Positions 18,539 to 27,408 of a DNA stretch of 64,000 nt are shown here, piece after piece (positions within the stretch are counted from its first letter, which is position 1; every line of letters starts with the position of its first letter). Under the pieces are notes generated by a model that worked only from the letters and a program-made list of their open reading frames with translations, made no database searches and was not told the DNA's origin. The position numbers and the translations under genes were made by a program. The stretch comes from Solibacillus sp. FSL W7-1436 (GTDB taxonomy: Bacteria; Bacillota; Bacilli; Bacillales_A; Planococcaceae): NCBI RefSeq assembly GCF_038007305.1, contig NZ_JBBOWV010000001.1, positions 625,501 through 689,500 of the forward strand. Direction: 5' to 3'.

Positions 18539-18790
18539 AAGCTTGCATTGATTCACATCTAGTTATTATGCTCATTAATTTATGTAATCACTGCTACTTG
18601 TGCTTTTTTCAAATGGTAGTCCGTGACAAGCTCCAGCTCCTTCGCGTCAAGCTTGCATTGGTTCACGTCAAGTTATTATGCTCATTACTTCTGTAACTGC
18701 TGCTACATATGCTTCTTTTAATAGTTGTTCGTGACAAGCTCCGGTTGCTTCACGTCAAGCTCACGTTAGTTCACGTCAAGCTATTTTATT
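18539..18790. repeat. Degenerate 108-110 bp tandem repeat, about 2.3 copies
   Basis: Copies begin AAGCTTGCATTG at 18539 and 18649 and AAGCTCACGTTAG at about 18757. Each includes TTCACGTCAAG, TTATTATGCTCATTA and CGTGACAAGCTCC blocks. All frames contain stops, so it is not coding now. It may be a decayed coding repeat. Confidence 0.6.
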
Positions 18791-18817
18791 TTGTGCTAGG
18801 CGCACTCACACTAGTAT

Positions 18818-19003
18818 TTAATTTGATGCCTTTGCGTATTTTTGAAGTATGGCTTGTTTGAGCTGACTAGAAGTAATTTGGCCGTTTTCATATTGATGTA
18901 ATAAATTTTGCGTAAATGTAGAAGGCTTTCCACCATCGAGCGCCGCCATACCTACCGCAAATTGAATTTGTTTTTGTCGTTCTAGGCGTGAATGATTTTT
19001 CAT
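18818..19003 (-). CDS. VbhA-antitoxin-like small protein
   Basis: The 61-residue protein starts at ATG 19003 with GGGGTG 7 nt upstream. The pattern RQKQIQFAVGMAALDGGKPS, then QYENGQITSSQLKQAILQKY, resembles the antitoxin VbhA domain, whose helix blocks Fic AMP-transferases. No Fic (HPFxxGNG) gene is nearby, so it is an orphan or serves a distant partner. The assignment is from motif memory. Confidence 0.55.
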   Translation of the reverse strand: MKNHSRLERQKQIQFAVGMAALDGGKPSTFTQNLLHQYENGQITSSQLKQAILQKYAKASN

Positions 19004-19090
19004 GCGATACACCCCTTTGTAAAAAGTAGTTTAATTATACTATTTGCGATTTATATAAAATACATATATTTAACTTATAAAGGAAGATTT

Positions 19091-19246
19091 ATGATGTCAG
19101 TAGAAATGCGTAAACGTCAGGTAATTAAAGGTAACGATGCACTAAAATTTTTAAAAAGAGCTGAACAAAATAAACATCACATGATAGAACGCAAAGTACT
19201 CGCAATAAAGAAATGGACTGAACAACAACGTGAATCTGAAAAGTAG
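19091..19246 (+). CDS. Small hypothetical basic protein
   Basis: The 51-residue lysine-rich protein (MMSVEMRKRQVIKGNDALKF) has AAAGGA upstream and is divergent from the VbhA-like gene. No domain is recognised. The predicted helix could bind nucleic acid or a protein partner. Confidence 0.5.
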   Translation: MMSVEMRKRQVIKGNDALKFLKRAEQNKHHMIERKVLAIKKWTEQQRESEK

Positions 19247-19410
19247 GTATTTATACTTGAGGATTTTTAAAATGGAAATCGCCCCCATATGCGGTATCTA
19301 TTTTTATTTTGTAAAATCCTTAGCACCAAAATTGGAGCTACTTAACTTTTTAATCTATACTTAAAGCATTACATATAACCATCAATCGCTTTGATTGGAA
19401 GGAGAAACCT

Positions 19411-20598
19411 ATGATTATTCAATGTACAAAGAAAGTACTAGATACGCTAAACGTTGACACTTCACAATTAGTATCACCAGATGGCTTTGACCAGTACCCT
19501 GAAAGTTTTTTCGGCTGGCATGCCAACATCGTCACAATTTATAGAAGAAAAGTTTTAGTTTTGATGAATAATGAAACAAGATTTCCCGTCGTGATCAATC
19601 GGCTTTTAAAGAAAGATCTTGCCAATCTTCATAGCTTAATTTACGAAGGTATTCGAGTTGCTCTTCGAATGGAAGGTGTTAGCGAATCGGTTATCGAAAA
19701 GTACTTTGCTTTATCCAAGGACCTAAGTTTTTCAAAAACCGTCAATCGAAGCATGGTGGCTAAATTGAACAGAACCGTAAATGAGGTTGAAGTTTGGGCA
19801 GAATATCTCGATAAGGACGTGACAATTCAGCGCTTTATTAGCCCGCTTGTTAGTAAAATGATTCAATCCGATGCTCAAAATAAAGGCTATTATCCGAAAG
19901 AAAAAATGCTCGAGAGTTTAGCAAAAATAACTGATGCTAAGGACGTTACGCAAATAATGGATGTCGAGCTTTATCAACTGAACATTCAGCTTGACTTAGA
20001 TGGCCATGAAATTTGGCGACGCGTGCTCATCCCAGCTAATTATTCATTCAGAAGCCTTCACAACCTTATTCAAATCGTTTTCGACTGGCAAAACTATCAC
20101 TTACATGAATTTTCCGTCGCACGAAAAGATAACAGAAATCTTAAAATCGTCATGGATGATGACCCTGATACACTTGAATTTGCCGATTCCTCTGCGGACG
20201 AAATTGTACAAGAACGATTCGTTTCGTTGGCGGAAATCTTCTCACAGCATCCAGAAGTCATTTACGAATATGATTTCGGCGACTCCTGGGAGCACATTAT
20301 TACACTGGAAAAATCAATAACTGCAACGTCACAGCATGCAAAATTGATAGAAGGCAAAGGCGAACGCCCACCTGAGGATGTTGGCGGCTTACACGGTTTC
20401 AACGAATATTTAGCAATGATCAATGATCCTAACTCCGCTGAAGATAAAGACTTTATGGAATGGGCTGCATCACAAAAGGAACGAAATTTCTCCCTAGCTT
20501 ATACGAATCATCGCCTCAAAAGCATTTTGAACAACTATTACTATAATGAAAATGCACAGATTTTAGATACCCATGATTATCTATCAAGGTTTAAATAG
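19411..20598 (+). CDS. Plasmid pRiA4b ORF-3-like protein with N-terminal DUF6933-like domain
   Basis: The protein has 395 residues. The C-terminal half carries the pRiA4b ORF-3 signature: LDLDGHEIWRRVLIPANYSF, FDWQNYHLHEF, YEYDFGDSWEHII and PPEDVGGLHGF. The N-terminal half (GFDQYPESFFGWHANIVTIY) resembles DUF6933. The RBS is AAGGAG at 6 nt. These proteins are widespread on plasmids and chromosomes; their function is not established. A terminator follows at 20656. Confidence 0.8.
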   Translation: MIIQCTKKVLDTLNVDTSQLVSPDGFDQYPESFFGWHANIVTIYRRKVLVLMNNETRFPVVINRLLKKDLANLHSLIYEGIRVALRMEGVSESVIEKYFALSKDLSFSKTVNRSMVAKLNRTVNEVEVWAEYLDKDVTIQRFISPLVSKMIQSDAQNKGYYPKEKMLESLAKITDAKDVTQIMDVELYQLNIQLDLDGHEIWRRVLIPANYSFRSLHNLIQIVFDWQNYHLHEFSVARKDNRNLKIVMDDDPDTLEFADSSADEIVQERFVSLAEIFSQHPEVIYEYDFGDSWEHIITLEKSITATSQHAKLIEGKGERPPEDVGGLHGFNEYLAMINDPNSAEDKDFMEWAASQKERNFSLAYTNHRLKSILNNYYYNENAQILDTHDYLSRFK

Positions 20599-20655
20599 AT
20601 GTTATGGTGCTAATTTTTTCGGTACAAATAATCGATAGGTTTTCTAAACAAAATG

Positions 20656-20690
20656 AACCGCCCATATCAAATTTGATTAGGCGGTTCTTT
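20656..20690 (+). terminator. Terminator of the pRiA4b-like gene
   Basis: AACCGCC / GGCGGTT stem with inner TCAAATTTGA, followed by TTCTTTC; duplicate of the hairpin at 18449. Confidence 0.6.
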
Positions 20691-20795
20691 CATTCGTTTG
20701 TGCACCCGGTGCAATAGGCACTCATAGCCGTAGGGAAAACGGCGCGCAGACGAGGTATCAGGTTATTCTGCGACAAAATTAATATAATTTTAAAA

Positions 20796-20835
20796 AAGAG
20801 TCACACACGTTTTTACATTAACGTGTGTGACTCTT
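20796..20835 (-). terminator. Original ssrA terminator, displaced by the island
   Basis: A perfect 16-bp stem AAGAGTCACACACGTT / AACGTGTGTGACTCTT has its U-run on the minus strand. It lies just beyond the distal att copy, in the position and orientation expected for the terminator of ssrA before integration. Confidence 0.7.
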
Positions 20836-20842
20836 GATTCAT

Positions 20843-20858
20843 GTATGGAGACGGTGGG
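20843..20858. repeat. Distal attachment site of the island
   Basis: GTATGGAGACGGTGGG is identical to 51153-51168 and in the same orientation. The next bases differ on both sides, so the identity is limited to the att core. Confidence 0.8.
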
Positions 20859-20927
20859 TAGTATCTCCTAAATTTAAGAAACTCATATATATCAACGCTT
20901 TCAGGGGTTTAAAAAGCATCAAATTTT

Positions 20928-20940
20928 TTTTGACTCCGAG
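20928..20940. repeat. 13-bp end repeat, candidate integrase arm site
   Basis: TTTTGACTCCGAG occurs 70 bp inside the left att core and again at 51044-51056 inside the right one, both near CCCCG. It may be an arm-type integrase site or the remnant of another integrase gene tail. Confidence 0.35.
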
Positions 20941-21238
20941 TTTGGCCCCGAGATAAAATTTGCACTAAAGAACCCGAATTTTATATACAGCTCTATCTTC
21001 TAATGATTACAACTTCACTCTCATAATCGTTAGAAGATAGATTTTCCCCATTTAATATTAATGAAGATCACAACCACTATAAAAGCTACTTATCCCACTT
21101 AGATAATCTATGACGCCTGATTCTAATCCAGCACTTTTTAAAATATTTGTGCTAACCATGTTTTAAAAATGCTTTGTGAGCTTTGAAATTAAGTTTGAGC
21201 AAAAACTCTCCGTAAATCCTTATTTTACGATTAAAAAG

Positions 21239-21282
21239 AAGAATCCATTATGAAAAAAGATTGATCAAAATGGATTCTTCCT
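21239..21282. terminator. Hairpin terminator
   Basis: AAGAATCCATT / AATGGATTCTT, an 11-bp perfect stem with a 19-nt loop and TTCC after it, lies beyond the dinB-family gene. Confidence 0.45.
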
Positions 21283-21335
21283 TAGCATTATTAATTTTGT
21301 TTTTTATAAAAAAGTTTGATCACTTTCTACCTGAG

Positions 21336-21366
21336 TTACTCCATAAACGCGCCCGATTGTGGAATA
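21336..21366. repeat. Hairpin repeat family A, copy 1
   Basis: Core GCGCCCGATTGTGGAATA, 28 bp beyond the 3' end of the DinB gene; the left arm TTACTCCA is partly diverged. Confidence 0.6.
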
Positions 21367-21393
21367 TCGTTTTTCAACAAAAGACTCCTTTAG

Positions 21394-21870
21394 TTAATAA
21401 GAATGAATAGAATTAAACCTTCTTCCAATAAAGTTAGCAGGTACGGGGGTGAGTTCTAATTCTCTTGACCAAATAGAGAGTTGACCAATGTGGTGAATTT
21501 CATGGGCAATTATATGGTGTAATATTTCCTCAACGGTATATTTATTTTCATCCCAAGGTACATATACAACTTTATTTTTAAATTCATCTATATCTTTACT
21601 TAGAAATTCTGCTATTTCATTTCGCAATCTATCAGAAAGAGCTTTAACCTTTTCAGGCGTATCATAATCAGCAAATTCGACTACTATGTCTTCTTTGCCT
21701 TGAATACCACGAAGCCAACTGTATTCAACATCAATAATGTGAAAAAGAGTATATAATATACTCCCTACTCCACCAGTTCTTTCCTTTTTCAATTCCTCAA
21801 TCGATAGCTGGTAACACCAATCAAACCATTCGTCTCTTACCTGCCAGTTATATTCAAAAAAATTTAACAA
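21394..21870 (-). CDS. DinB-family (DinB/YfiT-type) protein
   Basis: The 158-residue four-helix protein starts at TTG 21870, 8 nt after GGAG; the upstream GTG overlaps the ribosome binding site. Metal-binding histidines typical of DinB proteins are in LYTLFHIID and HHIIAHEIHHIGQL. Family members act in thiol transferase or unknown small-molecule reactions and are often stress-linked. It is a single-gene unit bounded by hairpin repeats. Confidence 0.85.
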   Translation of the reverse strand: MLNFFEYNWQVRDEWFDWCYQLSIEELKKERTGGVGSILYTLFHIIDVEYSWLRGIQGKEDIVVEFADYDTPEKVKALSDRLRNEIAEFLSKDIDEFKNKVVYVPWDENKYTVEEILHHIIAHEIHHIGQLSIWSRELELTPVPANFIGRRFNSIHSY

Positions 21871-22023
21871 TGTGATCACTCCAATATAATTGTTTTAACT
21901 ATAAGAGTTAGCTTCTTGTCACTAAACTCCCTCTATATTTTTTAGTAATTTGCTAAACGTTTCTTATCAAAGAAACTAATTGATCACCGTTACAATGTGT
22001 AAATAAAGAAGACCATCTAATCA

Positions 22024-22055
22024 TTATTCAACTAAAGCGCCTGATTGTTGAATAA
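22024..22055. repeat. Hairpin repeat family A, copy 2
   Basis: Perfect 9-bp arms TTATTCAAC / GTTGAATAA enclose TAAAGCGCCTGATT; 41 bp beyond the stop of the histidine-phosphatase gene. Confidence 0.7.
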
Positions 22056-22095
22056 CAAATCGATATTTTAAAGGCCACATTCTACAAGAAATAGG

Positions 22096-22719
22096 CTAAA
22101 CCACATTGACACTTTCTAGGTGTGTAATATCACCTTCAGATATTAATCTATGCACCCCATTTTCTATTTCTAATATTGAAAGACTTGTGTCATGTATAAA
22201 TGGTGGCGCCCATAAATCTTTAACAGTCTTTCCTTTTACATGCATAAGTAACGATTTTAGAATGACGGAATGAGTAATAACTAAAATATTTCCATTAATA
22301 TGTTTTGAAATTATGTAGTTTAATACCTTGATAGCCCTGTTTATAAGCTGCTCAAAGGTCTCTCCACCAATAGGTTCATAAAGTGCTGGGTTTTCCCAAA
22401 AATATTTATATTGCTCAGGATAAAAATCCTTTATCTCATCAAGAGTTTTCCCCTCCCATTCACCTAAATTCATTTCCCTAAGATCTTCATTAGTATTAAT
22501 AGCTAAATTTCTTTTATCTATAATTAATCTTGCTGTCTCGATTGTTCTTTCACTTGTACTTGTGTAAGCAGCAGCAAATTCTACGCCTTCTAATTTTTTT
22601 CTCAATGCAATTGCGTTATTTACACCTTTTTCAGTTAAAGCTGAGTCTTCCCAGCCCTGCATTCTTTTTTGTATATTCCATTCCGTTTGACCATGTCTAA
22701 CCAAATATAATCTAAGCAT
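22096..22719 (-). CDS. Histidine phosphatase (phosphoglycerate-mutase-like)
   Basis: The 207-residue protein has the catalytic LVRHGQTEWN motif near the N-terminus, a second histidine in VITHSVILKSLL, and the partner residues in GGETFEQL. The start is ATG 22719, 7 nt after AGGTGGA. The sequence suits the cobC/PhoE-like phosphatases rather than glycolytic mutase. The substrate is unknown. It is flanked by family A hairpins. Confidence 0.88.
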   Translation of the reverse strand: MLRLYLVRHGQTEWNIQKRMQGWEDSALTEKGVNNAIALRKKLEGVEFAAAYTSTSERTIETARLIIDKRNLAINTNEDLREMNLGEWEGKTLDEIKDFYPEQYKYFWENPALYEPIGGETFEQLINRAIKVLNYIISKHINGNILVITHSVILKSLLMHVKGKTVKDLWAPPFIHDTSLSILEIENGVHRLISEGDITHLESVNVV

Positions 22720-22851
22720 CAGATATTCCACCTTTCTTCACTTTTCTAAAATCTATTGTATATCAAATCATCCAATTACTGTAAATTTAAAGATAAATTA
22801 AGGAGGCATCTTATTCATCAACCTGGTCCTTTAATTGAATAGAACGCCTTT

Positions 22852-22885
22852 CTTATTCAAGAAAAGCGCCCGATTGTGGAATAAG
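22852..22885. repeat. Hairpin repeat family A, copy 3
   Basis: CTTATTCAAG and TGGAATAAG arms around AAAAGCGCCCGATTG, between the phosphatase gene and the small membrane protein gene. Confidence 0.65.
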
Positions 22886-23009
22886 GGGGTCCACCTTATT
22901 ATTGTTATGAAACTACGTTTTAAGGACTTTATTTCTTTCATCGGTTGTTCAAAAATTAAAATGGATTATAATTTAAATAAATAAATCTAGAGTTGCTTGG
23001 AGTTAGTAA

Positions 23010-23162
23010 ATGAAAAATAAAAGAGATAAGAGAGAAAGACAGGATGGAATTTTTATTGAGTTGTTAAGGGAGCTTACCAGTTCCATATTATTTGCAGTGG
23101 CTTGGAACATTTTAATGTTTATACCTAAAATGATTATTCGCTTAATAAAGAACACATGGTGA
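23010..23162 (+). CDS. Small membrane protein (50 aa)
   Basis: GGAG lies 7 nt before the ATG. The basic N-terminus KNKRDKRERQDG is followed by one hydrophobic stretch (TSSILFAVAWNILMFIPKMI) and a basic end. The layout suggests a single-pass membrane peptide. The function is unknown. It is the only plus-strand gene in the family A part of the array before 26.9 kb. Confidence 0.5.
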   Translation: MKNKRDKRERQDGIFIELLRELTSSILFAVAWNILMFIPKMIIRLIKNTW

Positions 23163-23292
23163 GTTAGTTAGGGACTCTGGAAATGTACGTTAAATTTGTA
23201 TAAAAAAAACGAATAGCAAATTTCTTATCGGAGAAATCTGAAGCTTTTCTGACGCCACCACTAGAAAATGCTATTCCATAATATTGCACTAC

Positions 23293-23343
23293 AACGGAAA
23301 AACGCGATCTTCTTATTGAAGAATCGCGCCCGATTGTTAAATA
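23293..23343. repeat. Hairpin repeat family A, copy 4 (long form)
   Basis: AACGGAAAAACGCGATCTTC precedes the core TTATTGAAGAATCGCGCCCG; the same 35-bp long form recurs at 31681. It lies about 80 bp beyond the anti-sigma stop. Confidence 0.7.
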
Positions 23344-23421
23344 GTATAGGTTATATCTCTTTCGTTTTATGCAGAGGCATAGCATAGATGGCTACTTCGA
23401 CTTAAACGGTTTCTGAATGAT

Positions 23422-24594
23422 TTATTTTTCTGCTGTTTCCTTTAAATCTAAAATAATTGGTGATTTAAACTTTTCTTGTAAGAGACCACGATAAGGGAGT
23501 AACGTCATTTCCTCTGGAATTGTCTCCATTTCCCGAATAATAACAGTAAGGAACGTTTTATTATTTTCTACTTTATCGAAAGTAACGTTATGATGACTTT
23601 TTCCATCAACATTGATCTGCCATCCATAAGGGATGATTTTAGGCTGTCCATCTACTTTGATATGGAGTTGTAGGTCGCCATCTTTTAATTGTGTATCATA
23701 AATGGTGTACAAATGGCCTAAATAGTTGAAACTAGTTTTTTCATTTCTTTTAAAAGTAAATGGCTCGGTGTATGTGAGTAGTTGAACAAAGTAGCTTTCA
23801 ATTTCAAAAAACGTTGGGTCAGTTTCAATGGGCAATGTAAAATGCGTAATTTTCTCTCCGAGTACTTCTGTATCTTGATGGTATGTGCTGACAAGCGGAT
23901 AAATCGGTTTGATATTTTCACTTTCTTTTATTTCAAAAGTTGTTACCACTTCGTTTCTATTGTTACGGATGAGTATAGAAATAAGTGAGTTCCATCCGAG
24001 ATCAAACAGACGCTCATCTATGTCATAGGTACTTACTAACTTCTTAAGTGTTGCCTCTGAATATCGCTGAATTGCTTCGTTGTAGTTACGACGATAGGTA
24101 ATTTCCTTCATACCGTTTTTTTCAATAACGCTATCAATTTTAATATCAAGCACAGGTCCTTCATTTAGAGGAATATCATGTGCTTTGGATTCTTCTATTG
24201 TGTTTGCAAAGTTTTGTTGATCTACATCCATATTTTCATTTGTATTGGGTAATACTGTATCAGCCTGCTGGTTTGAATTATTCATTGTGGCCGTGGCCAT
24301 TAAAGTGAAGCTAATCAATAAAATGGCGGCAGCAATAACCATCATATGGTATCGTTGGCGTTTCGCTTTAATTTTGGTATGATTCTTGATTTTTTGCATT
24401 AAATCGTCAGTGAGATTACTTCTTAATTTTGGCTCATTTAATGTGGTAGTAAGTATTATTTGCTCGGTTCTTAAGTTTTCAAGCGTTTGCTGGCATTTGC
24501 TGCAACTGCTTATGTGTGTTTCAAGCTCAGTCCTTTCAGCATTAGTTAAAAAACCTTCGACATAATCCTCCAATAAGAAATCATTACATTTCAT
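23422..24594 (-). CDS. Anti-sigma factor with zinc-finger domain
   Basis: The protein has 390 residues. An N-terminal HC2-type zinc finger, HISSCSKC (His27, Cys31, Cys34), lies in a cytoplasmic domain. A transmembrane segment (MVIAAAILLISFTLMATATM) is at about 85-105, and a large extracytoplasmic sensor domain follows. It would hold the ECF sigma factor encoded just upstream and release it on an envelope signal. The gene overlaps the sigma gene by 11 bp, which indicates translational coupling. Confidence 0.88.
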   Translation of the reverse strand: MKCNDFLLEDYVEGFLTNAERTELETHISSCSKCQQTLENLRTEQIILTTTLNEPKLRSNLTDDLMQKIKNHTKIKAKRQRYHMMVIAAAILLISFTLMATATMNNSNQQADTVLPNTNENMDVDQQNFANTIEESKAHDIPLNEGPVLDIKIDSVIEKNGMKEITYRRNYNEAIQRYSEATLKKLVSTYDIDERLFDLGWNSLISILIRNNRNEVVTTFEIKESENIKPIYPLVSTYHQDTEVLGEKITHFTLPIETDPTFFEIESYFVQLLTYTEPFTFKRNEKTSFNYLGHLYTIYDTQLKDGDLQLHIKVDGQPKIIPYGWQINVDGKSHHNVTFDKVENNKTFLTVIIREMETIPEEMTLLPYRGLLQEKFKSPIILDLKETAEK

Positions 24595-25129
24595 GAAAAT
24601 ACCCTCCTTTTGTAGTAGCTAGATCTCGTAGCTTACGTTTACTTCGATGTAGTTTGTTGCGCACTTCATTTAATGATATTTGCAGCACCTCGCTAATTTC
24701 ATCATACCGGAGCTCATTTACATAGCGTAAAAGCAAAATGAAATATTCGGTTTTATCTAGTTGATGTAGAAGCTGATCTAATTGATGGAACTGCTCTTTT
24801 TGTAAAATTATTTTCTCAGGGTATTGTTTTTCAATAAACTCAGTATCTTCAAGTACGGAAGATTGCTTAGGTTGCCTTCGTAAATAGTCATAGCATTGAT
24901 TAACAACTATGCGATAAAGCCATGCATTAAAGGAACCAATAGCTTTGTATTTATGTAGGTTATAAAAAACTTTGATAAAAATTTCCTGCACTAAATCCTC
25001 TGCAAGATCGTGGTGGCGGACTAGGCGAAATACAGTTGTATAGATCTTGTTTTCATAATATTTCACAATATACCTGTAGTCCGCTTCTTTCCCAGACTGC
25101 ACATTTTGAACAGCTAGTTCAATGTCCAC
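24584..25129 (-). CDS. ECF-subfamily RNA polymerase sigma factor
   Basis: The 181-residue protein has region 2 (DLAEDLVQEIFIKVFYNLHK, then FNAWLYRIVVNQCYDYLRR) and region 4 (LRYVNELRYDEISEVLQISL, then NEVRNKLHRSKRKLR). The start is GTG 25129 with GGAGG at 8 nt; the GTG at 25138 overlaps that site. It directs transcription of stress genes and is controlled by the overlapping anti-sigma gene. An ECF locus as mobile-element cargo is notable. Confidence 0.9.
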   Translation of the reverse strand: MDIELAVQNVQSGKEADYRYIVKYYENKIYTTVFRLVRHHDLAEDLVQEIFIKVFYNLHKYKAIGSFNAWLYRIVVNQCYDYLRRQPKQSSVLEDTEFIEKQYPEKIILQKEQFHQLDQLLHQLDKTEYFILLLRYVNELRYDEISEVLQISLNEVRNKLHRSKRKLRDLATTKGGYFHEM

Positions 25130-25331
25130 TTTAATCACCTCCTTACTACTATAACGAAGGAAATTTCATTTCCTCTCAAAATAAATTGTTTTTTCAATAA
25201 AAAAAAGATAACCCTGCAGAGTTATCTCGATAAAATTATCTTTAAAGAGGTTCACTAAATTATATTTAGTAAGCAAATTTCTTTTTTACAGCCTTTTAAT
25301 CTATAATATGACCCTTTAGCTGAAGAAGGAT

Positions 25332-25365
25332 GTTGCTCCACAATATGGCCCGATTCTGGAATAAC
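25332..25365. repeat. Hairpin repeat family A, copy 5
   Basis: TTGCTCCACAATATGGCCCG then ATTCTGGAATAAC; this variant (ATGGCCCGAT core) matches the reconstructed IS110 target and copy 9. Confidence 0.65.
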
Positions 25366-26307
25366 TTTATTTTCACCTAACAGGTTCTTAATCCACAAGA
25401 AAAACCGAGATTCCTTATTTATAGAAATAGGAAATTCCGGTTCATCTTTTTTATAAACGGTTAAACTTTTTTAAAAACGGTACGACTTTTTTATATTATC
25501 AAGACCTAATTTAAAAAAAGGTTAATAAATCAAAGGGTTCTACATATTAGTCATATCTAATATGTAGAACCCTTTCTTCTTTTACTAAAGTCCCCGTTAG
25601 TTGTAGTTTTAGTGTAGCTTTAGAATAAAGTTTGATCATTTCCTATTGCTGTTATAACAGATCACCCCCTACTTGTAGAAACATGTTTGAGGCTGGTTGG
25701 GACAGTGATCTCGTATAACAAGCGAAGTTATGATACTACAAAGAGGATGTAGGGGTTACCGGGAATTAAATTTGAAGGAGGAATTGTAATGAATCCAGTC
25801 ATCGGTCTGGATGTAGCTAAAGGAAGTCAGGTTCAAGCATATTTGGAAAGAAGCCCTACAAGAAAAGCTTTAAAGTGAAACATGATCTTGATGGGTTAGC
25901 GAGTTTATTAGATTTTATTAAAGAAGTAGAAAGCCTCTGTAATGTTAAGGAGCATAATATAATTACTATTTCTATAACACGATTAAAAAGCCTTATTTAA
26001 AAAAGTGCATAAAATTACGTATAAAAATAGTCCAACAAAAAACCACAAACACAATTGTCCGTGGTATTTTCCCCCACAAGTTAGGGTTTGGGGACATATA
26101 ATTTATTTATAAAAATAAGTATAATTGAGCTACCAAAAGGTATTAAAAACTTATGAAGAAGGAAAATATTTTTACTTTAATTAAATGGATAGTAGCGGTC
26201 TTGTTAAATAGTTGAGCCATTTCAAATGAAATTAATGTTTCTAAGAAATAAAGTATTCTTAAAAATACCTCATAAATCCTTATTTACGACTAATAATAAG
26301 AGAAGTT
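25366..26307. other. Intergenic stretch with IS110 remnant
   Basis: Apart from the truncated IS110 copy at 25655-25945, no gene is seen. There are A/T-rich inverted sequences near 25430-25575 (a stem built on GGGTTCTACATATTAG / CTAATATGTAGAACCC at 25538-25573), probably a terminator. Confidence 0.5.
25655..25945 (+). pseudogene. Truncated, frameshifted IS110 left end
   Basis: From TCACCCCCTACTTGTA onward the DNA parallels 29490-29785 of the intact IS110: the conserved leader (AACATGTTT, GAGCTGG-like, GGTTGGGACA), a GGAGG site and ATGAATCCAGTC at 25789. The frame breaks after about 12 codons (bases lost near AAAGGAAGTCAG) and homology ends near 25945. The sequence before TCACCCCC differs from the intact copy. 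Confidence 0.75.
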
Positions 26308-26721
26308 TTATCTAATTATAAACTTACCAATAACAGTCTCTCCATCAACATCATACAAAGGAACTTCTCTTGGAGGAGCATCATTAAGTTTAACCGCTTC
26401 TTCAGGGGTTTTTGGCTGCGACCGTTCTAAATCCACTTTTTTTACATACCCTATTGTATCGTTCTCACCTACTGCTAATATTAAATCCGGTTCACCAAGT
26501 TCACCACGGATTAAATCTTTTAAATCTGGACCATAGGTTTGCCCATTCTCATTTTTAGGATAACCATTTTTCGCTATAATTTCCAATTGTAATGTAATTA
26601 AATCTGAGCCATTCTTCCCTGTTTCATTGTCCTTGCTATCTATTACCTTTGTCATTTCTTGTTGCGAACAACCAACTAAAAAAAACAAAATTAATACTAA
26701 AACAAATAATTGCTTCCTCAT
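26308..26721 (-). CDS. Lipoprotein with a repeated secreted domain (paralogue 1)
   Basis: The 137-residue protein has a lipoprotein signal ending LVGC (Cys18). The rest shares the pattern NGYPKNENGQTYGPD, LILAVGENDTIGYV and VPLYDVDGETVIGKF with the proteins at 26960 and 27409. AAGGAGG is upstream. The domain is presumably extracytoplasmic; its function is unknown. Confidence 0.7.
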   Translation of the reverse strand: MRKQLFVLVLILFFLVGCSQQEMTKVIDSKDNETGKNGSDLITLQLEIIAKNGYPKNENGQTYGPDLKDLIRGELGEPDLILAVGENDTIGYVKKVDLERSQPKTPEEAVKLNDAPPREVPLYDVDGETVIGKFIIR

Positions 26722-26959
26722 TTTCTCCCTCCTTGTACTTCTTTCACTAAATAGCCGCTGCTAGTGACCCCTTTAAAGGTATTTCTTTCGAATCTTACTT
26801 AAACATTACCATATATAACTAAATTACCCTATTAATTGTTCTGCCTTTTATTACATTTCGTATGAATAAATCATTGGATAAATGTAAAAAATATTGAATT
26901 ATTTGGAAATATATATTATGTTGAGTATAAGCACTTAGAAACTTTAAAGGGGGCTTAAA

Positions 26960-27382
26960 ATGGGTAATAAAATAAAATCTAATATTAAGGTGCTTACAGT
27001 TTTTTCTATGGTATTAGGTTTATTAACAGTTTTATTATTTACAAGTACTAAACCTTTTGAAGAGGTTAATAAAGTTAGAGCAACAGATCAAGAAACTAGT
27101 TCTTCCAAATTAATTGTGCCGTCACGAGAATATGTTTTAAATAATGGTTTTCCACAAAATGAAAAAGGGGAAACTTATGGCCCAGATATGGGAAACTTAC
27201 TTCTTGTAGAATCTGACTTAACACTAGCAGAAGGTGAGAATGGGGTTTTAGGTTATATTTATTCACCTAAAGGTATTTCTTCGCCAAGTGAATTAGAGGA
27301 GTATAATAAATCACGTAAAAAATCGACTCCTTTATATTTGCAAGATGGCGAAACAGTAATTGGTACATTTTATTTTAATTAA
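26960..27382 (+). CDS. Membrane-anchored paralogue 2 of the secreted domain
   Basis: The 140-residue protein has one N-terminal hydrophobic segment (VFSMVLGLLTVLLFTSTKPF). The domain NGFPQNEKGETYGPD, LTLAEGENGVLGYI, PLYLQDGETVIGTF follows. GGGGGC lies before ATG. It is 26 bp upstream of paralogue 3 and probably co-transcribed with it. Confidence 0.7.
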   Translation: MGNKIKSNIKVLTVFSMVLGLLTVLLFTSTKPFEEVNKVRATDQETSSSKLIVPSREYVLNNGFPQNEKGETYGPDMGNLLLVESDLTLAEGENGVLGYIYSPKGISSPSELEEYNKSRKKSTPLYLQDGETVIGTFYFN

Positions 27383-27408
27383 AAACATAAAATCTAAGGG
27401 GTAATATT

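Larger units (their letters stand above)
20599..21393. other. Junction region between chromosome and island, no gene
   Basis: Besides the terminators, the att copy and a hairpin repeat, this 795-bp stretch holds the sequence TTTTGACTCCGAG, also present at the other end of the island, and an A/T-rich spacer. No supportable coding sequence was seen. Confidence 0.5.

Noticed and set aside
26070-26105. A further family B hairpin near CCCCCACAAGTTAGGGTTTGGGG
   Set aside because: The arms are only partly similar, and it is not placed next to a gene end as the others are.
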